Assembly: GCF_900163665.1 (NCBI RefSeq)
Contig: NZ_FUIA01000020.1
Location: 103,211-167,210, forward strand
Origin: Frigoribacterium sp. JB110
GTDB lineage: Bacteria; Actinomycetota; Actinomycetes; Actinomycetales; Microbacteriaceae
Reading direction: 5' to 3'
DNA: 64,000 bases
Both the position numbers and the translations under genes were made by a program. Shown here in pieces: positions 37,141-45,376 of this stretch. Within the stretch, counting starts at the first letter, position 1, and every line of letters starts with the position of its first letter. The notes beneath the pieces are model-generated. The model saw only the letters and a program-made list of their open reading frames with translations. It had not been told where the DNA came from and made no database searches.

Positions 37141-38433
37141 ATGACAGTGCAGGCCACACCGCCGGTCGCGCTCGCGCGTACCCGGATCGGGGTGCTGATC
37201 GCCTCGAATCTGCTCGGTGGGGTCGGCGTGGCATCGAGCATCGCGGTTGCGGGGCTCATGGCCGAGAGACTCGCCGGCACGGAGTTCGCGGGCCTCGGTC
37301 AGGCGATGAGCGTGCTCGGCGCCGCCGTGGCGGCGATTCCGTTGGCCACCCTCGCCGCGAAGGCGGGACGGCGGGCGGCCCTGTCCGTCGGATACCTGAT
37401 CGCTCTGCTCGGAGCCGTCACCATCATCACGGCCGCAGTGGTCGAGCAGTTCATTTTGCTGTTGATCGGGCTGGCGATGTTCGGTACGGCCCAGGCTGTG
37501 AATCTTCAGTCGCGCTACGCGGCCGGCGAGAACGCGTCAGCCGCCGCGCGCGGCCGGGTGATGTCACTCGTCATCTGGTCCACGACCATCGGGTCCGTGG
37601 CGGGACCGAATCTGACCAACCTCGGCAACGAGTTCGGCTTCTCCCTCGGTCTGCCCGAGCTGGCAGGGCCGTACGTGTTCTCGGCGATCGCGATCGCGTG
37701 CGCCGCGACGGTCATCGTCGTGTTCTACGGCGGTGACCGCACGCGCAGGCCCTCTGACGTCATCGCTGCTCCGAATGGCCGGGGCGATGCCACCGATTCG
37801 GTGCGCGCTGAGGCGCCCGGGCTGGCTGCGGATGTCGCCCGCGTGTCCGCCATGGCTGCGCTGCGCTGGGCGTTCGCTCACCCGCGCGCACGGATGGCGG
37901 TTGTGCTGACGGCGTGTGCGCATTCCGTCATGGTGATGGTCATGGTGATGACCCCCGTGCACATGCAGCACCATGGCGACTCGCTCACGATCGTCGGCGT
38001 CGTCATCAGCCTGCACGTGCTCGGGATGTACGCGCTCAGCCCGCTGTTCGGCTGGTTCGTCGATCGGATCGGGGCGGTTCGCACCGCGGCGATCGGTGTT
38101 GCTCTCCTGCTCGCGGCAGTGGTGCTCGGTCTGATCGCCGCATCTCTCGGCGGAGGCTGGACGCCGACTGCCCTGGTGGTGCTCGGCATCGGCTGGTCGG
38201 CGTGCATCATCTCGTCGTCGACCGTGCTCGCGTCGAATCCTGATGCCAGCGTCAAACTGCCGCTGCAGGGCGTGACCGATGCCGGGATGAACTACGCAGG
38301 CGCCGCCGCGGCGGCGTTGGCTGGTCCGATTCTCGCGTGGGGTGGGTTTCATGGGGTCAACATCGTGGCGCTTGTGCTGCTCGCGCCCGCCGCGGTGCTG
38401 GTCGTCGTTCAGCTGGTTCGGGCAGAACGGTGA
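37141..38433 (+). CDS. MFS transporter
   Basis: A 430-residue major-facilitator protein with 12 predicted membrane segments and a central loop (about residues 195-240). Visible landmarks are AKAGRRAALSVGYLIALLGA after segment 2, matching the loop 2-3 motif region of the superfamily, and FGWFVDRIGAVRTAAIGV at the equivalent point of the second half. The substrate is unknown; an efflux role is plausible. Its stop overlaps the GTG of the following gene (GTGA), so the two are coupled. Confidence 0.9.
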   Translation: MTVQATPPVALARTRIGVLIASNLLGGVGVASSIAVAGLMAERLAGTEFAGLGQAMSVLGAAVAAIPLATLAAKAGRRAALSVGYLIALLGAVTIITAAVVEQFILLLIGLAMFGTAQAVNLQSRYAAGENASAAARGRVMSLVIWSTTIGSVAGPNLTNLGNEFGFSLGLPELAGPYVFSAIAIACAATVIVVFYGGDRTRRPSDVIAAPNGRGDATDSVRAEAPGLAADVARVSAMAALRWAFAHPRARMAVVLTACAHSVMVMVMVMTPVHMQHHGDSLTIVGVVISLHVLGMYALSPLFGWFVDRIGAVRTAAIGVALLLAAVVLGLIAASLGGGWTPTALVVLGIGWSACIISSSTVLASNPDASVKLPLQGVTDAGMNYAGAAAAALAGPILAWGGFHGVNIVALVLLAPAAVLVVVQLVRAER

Positions 38434-39548
38434 CGCAGCCGCTCAAGGACCAGCTCTTCAACCGCGAGAAGGTGGCAGGCGTCGCCGCGGAGATCTTCGC
38501 GGCGCACGATGCGTTCGACGCGAACGGCTTCACCGACGCGGTCGTGGCCCGGCTGCCGGATCTGGAGCTGAAGCAGCGCATCAGCTGGATCGCAACATGC
38601 CTGCGCGAGCGGCTTCCCGCTGACTTCCCTGACGCCGTGCGCGTGCTCGTCGATGCGCTGCCCGAGCCGGCGGATCCGACCCTCGGTGACGGTGACTTCG
38701 GTGACTTCATCTACGCGTCGTACGGCGAGTTCGTGGCGGCGTACGGCTGCAGCAGCGAGCACCTCGAGCTCGCCCTCGATGCGCTCCGTCAGATCACCAC
38801 CCGATTCTCGGCCGAGTACGCGATCCGCTCGTTCCTCAATCAGTTCCCTGACGACACGTACGCGGCGCTCGAGCGATGGAGCCGCGATGAGCACTACCAC
38901 GTGCGTCGGCTGTGCTCGGAGGGCACCAGGCCCCGCCTGCCTTGGGGGCAGGGCATCACCACGGATCCGCTGCGCGCTGTCCGGCTGCTCGATGAGCTGC
39001 ACGCCGATCCGACGCGCTTCGTCACGCGATCGGTCGCCAATCACGTCAATGACCTGGCCAAGACCGATCCGGATCTCGTGCTCGAGACGCTGCGCCGGTG
39101 GCAGGGGAAGGGAAGGCAGGAGCCGCGCGAGCTGGCGTTCATCGTGCGGCACGCCACCCGCACGCTGGTGAAAGCCGGGCATCCCGGGGCACTGGAGCTG
39201 GTCGGCATCGCGCCTGGCCAGACCATCGAGCTGGTCGAAGTCGACGTGCCCGCGTCGGTCGCTCTCGGCGAGAGTCTCGACTTCCGGGTTCAGATCCGGT
39301 CGCCGCACGACGCGGAGGCCATCGTCGACTACGCGATGCACTCACCGCGCGCCGACGGGAGAAACAGCCGCAAGGTGTTCAAACTGGCGCGCACCGCTCT
39401 GCCGGCGGGCGAGACCGTCACGCTGACCAAGTCGCGATTGCTGCGGCAGAACATGACGACGCGCACGATTCGACCCGGCACCCACGGGCTCGAGGTCATC
39501 GTGAACGGCCACAGCCATCCGGTGCGGGAGTTCTCCGTCATCGCGTGA
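38430..39548 (+). CDS. DNA alkylation repair protein (AlkD-like HEAT repeats)
   Basis: A 372-residue helical protein. The repeats LALDALRQITTRFSAEYAIR, then DTYAALERWSRDEHYHVRRL and PTRFVTRSVANHVNDLAKTD match the HEAT-like repeats of AlkD/AlkC glycosylases, which remove alkylated bases without flipping them. The final ~100 residues form a beta domain (SLDFRVQIRSPHDAEAIVDY), as in AlkC-type members. The GTG start overlaps the MFS stop. It is preferred over upstream codons because it gives the expected N-terminus. Confidence 0.85.
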   Translation: MTQPLKDQLFNREKVAGVAAEIFAAHDAFDANGFTDAVVARLPDLELKQRISWIATCLRERLPADFPDAVRVLVDALPEPADPTLGDGDFGDFIYASYGEFVAAYGCSSEHLELALDALRQITTRFSAEYAIRSFLNQFPDDTYAALERWSRDEHYHVRRLCSEGTRPRLPWGQGITTDPLRAVRLLDELHADPTRFVTRSVANHVNDLAKTDPDLVLETLRRWQGKGRQEPRELAFIVRHATRTLVKAGHPGALELVGIAPGQTIELVEVDVPASVALGESLDFRVQIRSPHDAEAIVDYAMHSPRADGRNSRKVFKLARTALPAGETVTLTKSRLLRQNMTTRTIRPGTHGLEVIVNGHSHPVREFSVIA

Positions 39549-39558
39549 CGGACGTCGG

Positions 39559-40179
39559 TCACGCCACCACGATCTCCCCGTTCCGCGGCAGCCGCCCGCG
39601 CAGCGTGAACGGCACTGCATCCGCTCGATCCGGGTCGGTCCGGTCGATCGCCTGCAGATGCAGATGGGGTTCCGTGCTGTTGCCCGAGTTCCCGCAGCGT
39701 CCGATCTCTTCGCCGACGTGCACCTCTGCTCCGACCTGAGTCCGGATGCTGCCGCGCTGCAGATGGCAGAGGGCGAGGATCGCACCGTCGATCCGGATCA
39801 GTATGTGATTCCCAGCCAGGTGCTGCCAGCCGCGATCGGCGCGACGGGACTGGGTGAGGGCGTAGCCGACGGATGGGAAGCCGCGATGCGCCTCGTGGTC
39901 CGGATCGGCGTCATGGACAGAGACCACGGTTCCGTCGGCCGGGGCCAGCACCGGACGGCCGAATCCGACGAAGCGCTCGGGCGGTTCGGGTCGCAGAAGC
40001 GAGGCGAGCGAGAACCGGGCGCTGCGGTCTTCGGCGTCGACCGGTACGAAGTCGATCGAGTGGGAGCTGGCGAAGCGAGTCGTGCCGTGGCTGGGCACTC
40101 GATCTGCCGGGCTGTTCTGCGTCAGCCAACGCCCAGCGAACGGAAAGGCGAGGTCGAGCACGGCGAGCTCCTTCGGCAT
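39559..40179 (-). CDS. M23-family metallopeptidase, no signal peptide
   Basis: A 206-residue protein with the LytM/M23 fold. Zinc ligands appear in SSHSIDFVP (HxxxD) and PHLHLQ (HxH), with GTVVSVHDA, HLAGNHILIRIDG and HLQRGSIRTQVGAEV in between, the typical order. M23 enzymes cleave peptidoglycan cross-links, but this one has no obvious signal peptide or anchoring domain, so its site of action is unclear. It converges on the AlkD-like gene with a 10-bp gap. Confidence 0.85.
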   Translation of the reverse strand: MPKELAVLDLAFPFAGRWLTQNSPADRVPSHGTTRFASSHSIDFVPVDAEDRSARFSLASLLRPEPPERFVGFGRPVLAPADGTVVSVHDADPDHEAHRGFPSVGYALTQSRRADRGWQHLAGNHILIRIDGAILALCHLQRGSIRTQVGAEVHVGEEIGRCGNSGNSTEPHLHLQAIDRTDPDRADAVPFTLRGRLPRNGEIVVA

Positions 40180-40229
40180 CGGTCGCGCTCAGTCTGTCAG
40201 CGGTGCGGGCCCCTGTGGCACATCCGGAG

Positions 40230-40844
40230 CTACTCGACCTCGATCTCGGTGGTCTCGCCGTAGGCGAAGAGGGTGCCGGTTCCGGTGGTTCCGTCCTCGA
40301 GCTCGGATTCGTACTCGACGAGGTGATCGCTTTCGTCGACCCACCACGTCTCGACCCGATCGTCCGACGTGATCTCGAAGCCTGTGGTGTCGACGCCGTC
40401 GATCGTGCGCTCACCGACCTCCTCGATCGAGGAGGCGTCGGCGGTCATGTCCTCCTGCACCTGCGCCCAGTCCCATGCGGCGAGCAGCTCGTCCGGCGGA
40501 ACTGCACCGCTGCGGGCCGGGTCTGCATGCTCATTTCTCGCGTGCCAGTACTCGCCGTCGACGACCCATTCCCTCTCCACGGACCGCTCTGCGTTGTCTC
40601 TGATCGTCACGTCGAGGGCGACGATCTCGTCGTCCTCGTACATCACGGTTCCGGTCTGCTCGAGGTCGCCGTTCGTCATCGTGAACTCCACCGAGCCGGC
40701 GTCGCGGATCGCGGCGGCGGTGCGCTCGCCGATGTTCTCGGGAGATGGGACAGCGGGTCCGCATCCGGTGAGGGCGGCAAGGAGGACCGCCGGAACGAGG
40801 GCGATCCCTGCTCGCGATCGGATGGGCTGTCTGCGGTTCGTCAT
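40230..40844 (-). CDS. Hypothetical lipoprotein
   Basis: A 204-residue protein with a signal peptide and lipobox LTGC near residues 25-28, followed by an acidic, beta-rich domain beginning NIGERTAAAIRDAGSVEFTM. This resembles LppX/LprG-like or outer-leaflet lipoproteins of actinobacteria that carry a hydrophobic ligand, but no family is firmly recognised. ATG 40844 is chosen over upstream in-frame codons because it places the signal peptide at the N-terminus. It lies 50 bp after the M23 peptidase gene in transcription terms and is divergent from the next gene. Confidence 0.75.
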   Translation of the reverse strand: MTNRRQPIRSRAGIALVPAVLLAALTGCGPAVPSPENIGERTAAAIRDAGSVEFTMTNGDLEQTGTVMYEDDEIVALDVTIRDNAERSVEREWVVDGEYWHARNEHADPARSGAVPPDELLAAWDWAQVQEDMTADASSIEEVGERTIDGVDTTGFEITSDDRVETWWVDESDHLVEYESELEDGTTGTGTLFAYGETTEIEVE

Positions 40845-40990
40845 CGTCACGCGGCCATCGTATCGATGCCGCGAGACGGGTGCGGGCGGTGGCCGTGTGA
40901 GTCGCGTACTCAGGATGTTCTGAATCGTCCCGGGATCTTCTTCGTGCGCACCGCGTAGGCTCTGTGTCGTCACGAGTAGGAGGGGACCTC

Positions 40991-41611
40991 ATGGCGCTGA
41001 CGCTCGACCTTCTCGGGGTGTTCTTCTTCGCACTGTCCGGGTCGCTGCTCGCGGCGCGACGGGGCTTCGACATCATCGGATCTCTGCTGCTCGGGTCGCT
41101 CACCGGGCTGGGGGGCGGCGTCATCCGGGACCTCGTGCTCGGTGTGCCGCCGACGGCATTCGACCAGCCGATCTTCCTTCTGCCTCCGCTGGTGGCCGCG
41201 GCGATCGTGTACGTGCTGCACAGCCACATGCGCCGGTTCACACGCCCCCTGTTGGTGTGCGACGCCGCGGGGCTCGGGCTGTTCTGCACGACGGGAGCGG
41301 TGAAGGCGCTCGAGCACGGCATGAACCCGGTGGCGGCGACGCTCATCGGCGTGACCACCGGTGTCGGCGGCGGGCTGCTGCGCGACGTCGTCGCCAATCG
41401 CGACCCTCAGCTGTTCGACCCTCGCGACCTCTACGCACTGCCCGCGATGCTGGGCGCCGCACTCGTCACGGTGATGTGGACCGCCGACTGGTACTTCGGC
41501 TGGGTCAGTCTCGCTGTCGCGGCGCTCGTGTTCGTGCTGCGCCTGCTCTCCCTCTGGCTCCGCTGGCGCGTCCCGCACGCCGTGCGCAAGCCGATCACCG
41601 ACGACGGGTGA
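40991..41611 (+). CDS. Trimeric intracellular cation (TRIC/UPF0126) channel family protein
   Basis: A 206-residue membrane protein made of two repeated glycine-rich units. GFDIIGSLLLGSLTGLGGGVIRD near residue 26 is echoed by a second GVTTGVGGGLLRDVVANRDP unit near 120. This is the duplicated UPF0126 domain of prokaryotic TRIC channels, which conduct monovalent cations. About seven hydrophobic segments are visible. ATG 40991 follows an AGGAGGGGA ribosome-binding site. Confidence 0.9.
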   Translation: MALTLDLLGVFFFALSGSLLAARRGFDIIGSLLLGSLTGLGGGVIRDLVLGVPPTAFDQPIFLLPPLVAAAIVYVLHSHMRRFTRPLLVCDAAGLGLFCTTGAVKALEHGMNPVAATLIGVTTGVGGGLLRDVVANRDPQLFDPRDLYALPAMLGAALVTVMWTADWYFGWVSLAVAALVFVLRLLSLWLRWRVPHAVRKPITDDG

Positions 41612-41697
41612 TGTGCACGGCCGGACCTCCTGCCGCCCCCATTTCGCACCCGAACGGTCGCGCGCGGTCGTTGGGGGAAGAGAGCGGTGCGAGGCGG

Positions 41698-42537
41698 CTA
41701 TGGCAGCAGTCCCGCGCGCCTGGCGGCCGTGACGGCGGAGTGACGGGTGTTCGCGTCGAGCTTCGACATCGCCGAGCCCAGGTAGGCCTTGACGGTGCTC
41801 TCCCGCAGACCGAGCTGACCGGCGATATCCGCGTTCGTCGACCCGAGTGCAGCGCACGCGAGCACATCCGTCTCGCGCGGTGAGAGGCGCACATCGGTGC
41901 GGGGCGCTGCGGCGGGGGTCGCCCCGGACAGCGCGGCGAGGTGGCGTTCGACATCGTGCAGTCGCTGGCGCAGCCCCGCATCGTCGATCTCGGACGAGAT
42001 GCGCCGCAGCTCTGCGTAGCTCTCGCGCAGCTCCTCCTGCTGCACGGCGGAGAGCCCGGGCTCCGGACGCGCCTCCGGCGTCGGCCTCGCCTGCTCGAGC
42101 GCCCTTTCGCGCTCTGCGAGCTCGTGGGCGAGTCGCTCGGCGATCTGCACGGCCGGTGCGGCGGCGACGCCGCCGATGCTCCAGCTGCCGTGCACGCCGC
42201 CGTAGAGCACGCCGCGAGGGGCGCCGCCGACGATGACGGGCACGGCCAGCAGCGTGCCGATACCCTCACCGAGGATGTAGGTGTCATAGTCGTGCGTGAT
42301 CTGCTTGGCCGAGGCGTAGTCGCGCGCCATGCGCGGGCGCAGCTCGGTCACCGCTCTGCCGCCGAGCCCGCGATCGCGCTCCACCGACAGCCCGTACAGG
42401 GAGGGCGTGCGGTTGCCGCGGAAAGCCGTGACCCTCGTCACGCCCGAGCCGTCGATCAGCCCGCCGAAGGCCACGGGCAGGTGTGTGCGCCGGGCGAGTT
42501 CGTCGACGGCGCCGGCGAGAAGTCGTGACTCGGTCAC
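41698..42537 (-). CDS. GAF-domain LuxR-family regulator
   Basis: A 279-residue regulator with an N-terminal GAF-like sensor domain (about residues 10-140, with ERDRGLGGRAVTELRPRMA), a central coiled-coil segment (about 145-205) and a C-terminal LuxR helix-turn-helix (about 215-275, LSPRETDVLACAALGSTNADI, RESTVKAYLGSAMSKL). It resembles regulators that sit divergently to acetate/solute symporter genes in actinobacteria, and here it is divergent from DUF485 and the symporter, so it probably controls them. The inducing signal is unknown. Confidence 0.88.
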   Translation of the reverse strand: MTESRLLAGAVDELARRTHLPVAFGGLIDGSGVTRVTAFRGNRTPSLYGLSVERDRGLGGRAVTELRPRMARDYASAKQITHDYDTYILGEGIGTLLAVPVIVGGAPRGVLYGGVHGSWSIGGVAAAPAVQIAERLAHELAERERALEQARPTPEARPEPGLSAVQQEELRESYAELRRISSEIDDAGLRQRLHDVERHLAALSGATPAAAPRTDVRLSPRETDVLACAALGSTNADIAGQLGLRESTVKAYLGSAMSKLDANTRHSAVTAARRAGLLP

Positions 42538-42700
42538 GGTGCGCTCCTTTGCATGCTCGCGTCGCTACCGACTTTCGGAGGTGACGCGACCCTCGATCCG
42601 CTTCGTAGCGTCGAAACTACCACCAGGGTGCGACGATGCACCTCGGCAGCGGCGCGCCGATCGGTTCGCTGCGAGACCAGACATGCGGCAGGGAGGCCAC

Positions 42701-43051
42701 ATGACGGACAACGCCACAGACGTCGGATCGGGCGAGGCGATCGACTACATAGAAGTCGAGAACTCGGAGAAGTTCCGCGGGCTCAAACGCAAGCACAGAT
42801 CGTTCGTGTTCCCCATGGCACTGGTGTTCCTGGTCTGGTACTTCGTCTACGTCGGCCTCGCCGGCTGGGCGCCGGACTTCATGGCGCAGCGCGTCTGGGG
42901 AGACATCACGGTCGGCCTGCTGTTCGGCTTCGGGCAGTTCGTGACGACCTTCGTCATCACGATGGCTTACGTCTCGTTCGCGAATCGCAGGCTGGATCCG
43001 GATGCATCGGACATCCGGGCCGAACTCGAGAAGCAGGAGGCGGGCGCATGA
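42701..43051 (+). CDS. DUF485 membrane protein, partner of the symporter
   Basis: A 116-residue protein with two hydrophobic segments (about 37-57 and 72-95). The block FRGLKRKHRSFVFPMALVF matches DUF485. Genes of this family almost always precede an acetate-permease-type symporter, as here, and the stop overlaps the symporter start by ATGA (43048-43051). Its role is unknown; it may be a small subunit or assembly partner. Confidence 0.9.
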   Translation: MTDNATDVGSGEAIDYIEVENSEKFRGLKRKHRSFVFPMALVFLVWYFVYVGLAGWAPDFMAQRVWGDITVGLLFGFGQFVTTFVITMAYVSFANRRLDPDASDIRAELEKQEAGA

Positions 43052-44673
43052 GCGAACTGTTCGCATCGGCCGGATCGATGATCGCGGCCGCCATCGACAC
43101 CGTCGAGACGAATCCGGTGCTGAACATGTCCATCTTCGCCGCCTTCGTGGCGGTGACGATGTTCATCGTGATCCGCGCGAGCAGGAACAACAGCTCCGCG
43201 GCCGACTATTACGCAGGAGGACGCTCGTTCACCGGCCCGCAGAACGGCTTCGCGATCTCGGGCGACTACCTCTCCGCCGCCTCGTTCCTCGGCATCGTCG
43301 GTGCGATCGCGGTCAACGGGTATGACGGGTTCCTGTACTCGATCGGATTCCTCGTCGCGTGGCTGGTCGCGCTGCTCCTGGTCGCCGAGCTGATGCGCAA
43401 CACGGGCAAGTTCACGATGGCCGACGTGCTCTCGTTCCGGCTCAAGCAGGCGCCGGTGCGGATGGCTGCGGCGATCACGACGCTCGCGGTGTGCTTCTTC
43501 TACCTGCTCGCGCAGATGGCGGGCGCCGGCGGTCTGGTATCGCTGCTGATGGGCATCGACGGTTCCATCGGCCAGTCCGTCGTGATCGCCGTCGTCGGCA
43601 TCATCATGGTGCTCTACGTGCTCATCGGCGGCATGAAGGGCACGACGTGGGTCCAGATCGTGAAGGCGTTCCTCCTCATCGGCGGCGCCCTCGTGATGAC
43701 GATCTGGGTGCTCGCACTCAACGGCTTCAGCCTGAACACGCTGCTCGAGTCGGCGGTCGCCGCGTCCGAGCACGGCGACAAGATCCTCGGCCCAGGCCTG
43801 AAGTACGCCAATCCGCTCGACTTCCTGTCCCTGGCGCTGGCCCTCGTTCTCGGCACGGCGGGCCTGCCGCACGTGCTGATGCGGTTCTACACGGTGCCGA
43901 CCGCCAAGGAGGCCAGGCGTTCGGTGGTGTGGGCGATCTGGCTGATCGGCCTGTTCTACCTGCTCAGCCTCGTGCTCGGCTACGGTGCCGGCGCTCTTGT
44001 CGGGCCCGAGCAGATCCTTGCCGCACCGGGCGGTGTGAACTCCGCGGCCCCGCTGCTCGCCAACGCGCTCGGCGGTCCGCTGCTGATGGGCATCATCTCC
44101 GCTGTCGCCTTCGCCACGATCCTCGCGGTCGTCGCCGGCCTGACCATCACCGCGTCGGCGTCGTTCGCGCACGACATCTACGCGAACGTGATCAAGAAGG
44201 GCAAGGTCACCGGCAACGGCGAGGTGAGGGTCGCCCGCGTGACGACCGTCGTCGTCGGCGTGCTGGCGATCATCGGCGGCATCGGGGTGCAGGGCCAGAA
44301 CGTCGCGTTCCTGGTGGCGCTGGCGTTCGCCGTTGCGGCGTCGGCGAACCTGCCGACGATCCTGTACTCGCTGTTCTGGCGCAGGTTCACCACGACCGGT
44401 GCGGTGATGAGCATGTACGGCGGCCTGGGTGCCGCGATCGTGCTGATCGTGCTGTCGCCGGTGTTCTCCGGCACGGAGACGAGCGTGTTCGCGGGTCTCG
44501 ACATCGCGATCTTCCCGCTGTCGAACCCCGGCATCATCTCTATCCCCGTGGGCTTCCTGCTCGGCTTCCTCGGCTCGGTTCTCGGGCCGAAGAAGGAGAG
44601 CGCGCGTCTCGCCGCGGAGATGGAGGTGCGCTCGCTGACCGGCCACGGCGCGGAGAAGGCGGTGCAGCACTAG
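43048..44673 (+). CDS. Sodium:solute symporter, ActP-like (acetate/monocarboxylate)
   Basis: A 541-residue symporter of the SSS family with about 13 membrane segments. Landmarks are ADYYAGGRSFTGPQNGFAI, SGDYLSAASFLGIVG and GTAGLPHVLMRFYTVP with KEARRSVVWAIW, closely following the ActP (acetate/glycolate) pattern. It probably imports acetate or another small monocarboxylate with sodium or protons; the precise substrate cannot be read from the sequence. It is translationally coupled to DUF485 and ends before a good hairpin. Confidence 0.9.
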   Translation: MSELFASAGSMIAAAIDTVETNPVLNMSIFAAFVAVTMFIVIRASRNNSSAADYYAGGRSFTGPQNGFAISGDYLSAASFLGIVGAIAVNGYDGFLYSIGFLVAWLVALLLVAELMRNTGKFTMADVLSFRLKQAPVRMAAAITTLAVCFFYLLAQMAGAGGLVSLLMGIDGSIGQSVVIAVVGIIMVLYVLIGGMKGTTWVQIVKAFLLIGGALVMTIWVLALNGFSLNTLLESAVAASEHGDKILGPGLKYANPLDFLSLALALVLGTAGLPHVLMRFYTVPTAKEARRSVVWAIWLIGLFYLLSLVLGYGAGALVGPEQILAAPGGVNSAAPLLANALGGPLLMGIISAVAFATILAVVAGLTITASASFAHDIYANVIKKGKVTGNGEVRVARVTTVVVGVLAIIGGIGVQGQNVAFLVALAFAVAASANLPTILYSLFWRRFTTTGAVMSMYGGLGAAIVLIVLSPVFSGTETSVFAGLDIAIFPLSNPGIISIPVGFLLGFLGSVLGPKKESARLAAEMEVRSLTGHGAEKAVQH

Positions 44674-44693
44674 TCCATCCGAATACAGAGTCC

Positions 44694-44723
44694 GGGCGGC
44701 ACTCCACCACAGGAGTGCCGCCC
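44694..44723. terminator. Hairpin after the symporter
   Basis: Perfect 12-bp arms GGGCGGCACTCC (44694-44705) and GGAGTGCCGCCC (44712-44723) around a 6-base loop. It sits between two convergent genes and could serve both. No T-run follows. Confidence 0.75.
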
Positions 44724-44743
44724 GAGCTCTGCGTGCGGGGCGG

Positions 44744-45208
44744 TCAGCCGTCCTTGGCGTTGGTGTCGATGTAGACGATGAAGCCCTGCGGTGAGACGTG
44801 CGCCGACTTGTCGCGCAGCAGCAGGTCCTTAAACTCGTCGACCGTCATGCTGTTGCGCTTCGCGACGACGTCGATCTTGTCGCCGAGGGCGTCGATGGCC
44901 TCCTGGCCGCTCATCCTTCCGGGAAGGACCTTGTTCGTGCCGGTCACCTCACCTGGCTCGGTCGTGGTGGCGTCTGTGCCGTTCGAGTCGCTGCCGTCAT
45001 CCGTGCTCACGTCGTCTCCTTCGTCATCCGGATCGGCCGTGGCGGTCTCGGTCGGCATCGTCGTTCCGTCGGAACCGGTCGGATCGGCATCGCCGTCGTT
45101 CGCCCACAGCTGCGACACGGCGAACGCGATCACGGCGAGGACGGCGACTGCGACGATGACCACCGTGATGATCATGCCTCTGCGGCTGCCTTCAGCGTGC
45201 TCGGTCAT
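44744..45208 (-). CDS. Hypothetical single-pass membrane protein with exposed C-terminal domain
   Basis: A 154-residue protein with a short basic N-terminus, one membrane helix (about 12-36), a threonine/aspartate-rich linker (about 38-85) and a compact C-terminal domain (about 90-154). That domain reads AKRNSMTVDEFKDLLLRDKS then VSPQGFIVYIDT. The same pattern occurs in the N-terminal part of the metalloprotease encoded next (QRTGETVDELKQLERSDEI then VSESGFVMHVD), so the two share a small module. Function unknown; it may partner the protease. Confidence 0.78.
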   Translation of the reverse strand: MTEHAEGSRRGMIITVVIVAVAVLAVIAFAVSQLWANDGDADPTGSDGTTMPTETATADPDDEGDDVSTDDGSDSNGTDATTTEPGEVTGTNKVLPGRMSGQEAIDALGDKIDVVAKRNSMTVDEFKDLLLRDKSAHVSPQGFIVYIDTNAKDG

Positions 45209-45376
45209 TTCAGCCCCCTCTGATCGGTCTCCCGCCCGAACGGGCGAGAGGTCTGGGTGCCGGATGGGTCTCTCATGATACCGACAAAGCCCCATATACA
45301 GGAGTGGGGGCGGGAGTCGCTTCGCGATTCCCGCCCCCACGTGCGCAGGCCGTGGCCTACAGCACCGCCGTGATGA

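Noticed and set aside
42967..44670. 567-codon frame antisense to the symporter
   Set aside because: Shadow with histidine/arginine/aspartate repeats opposite a clear transporter gene.
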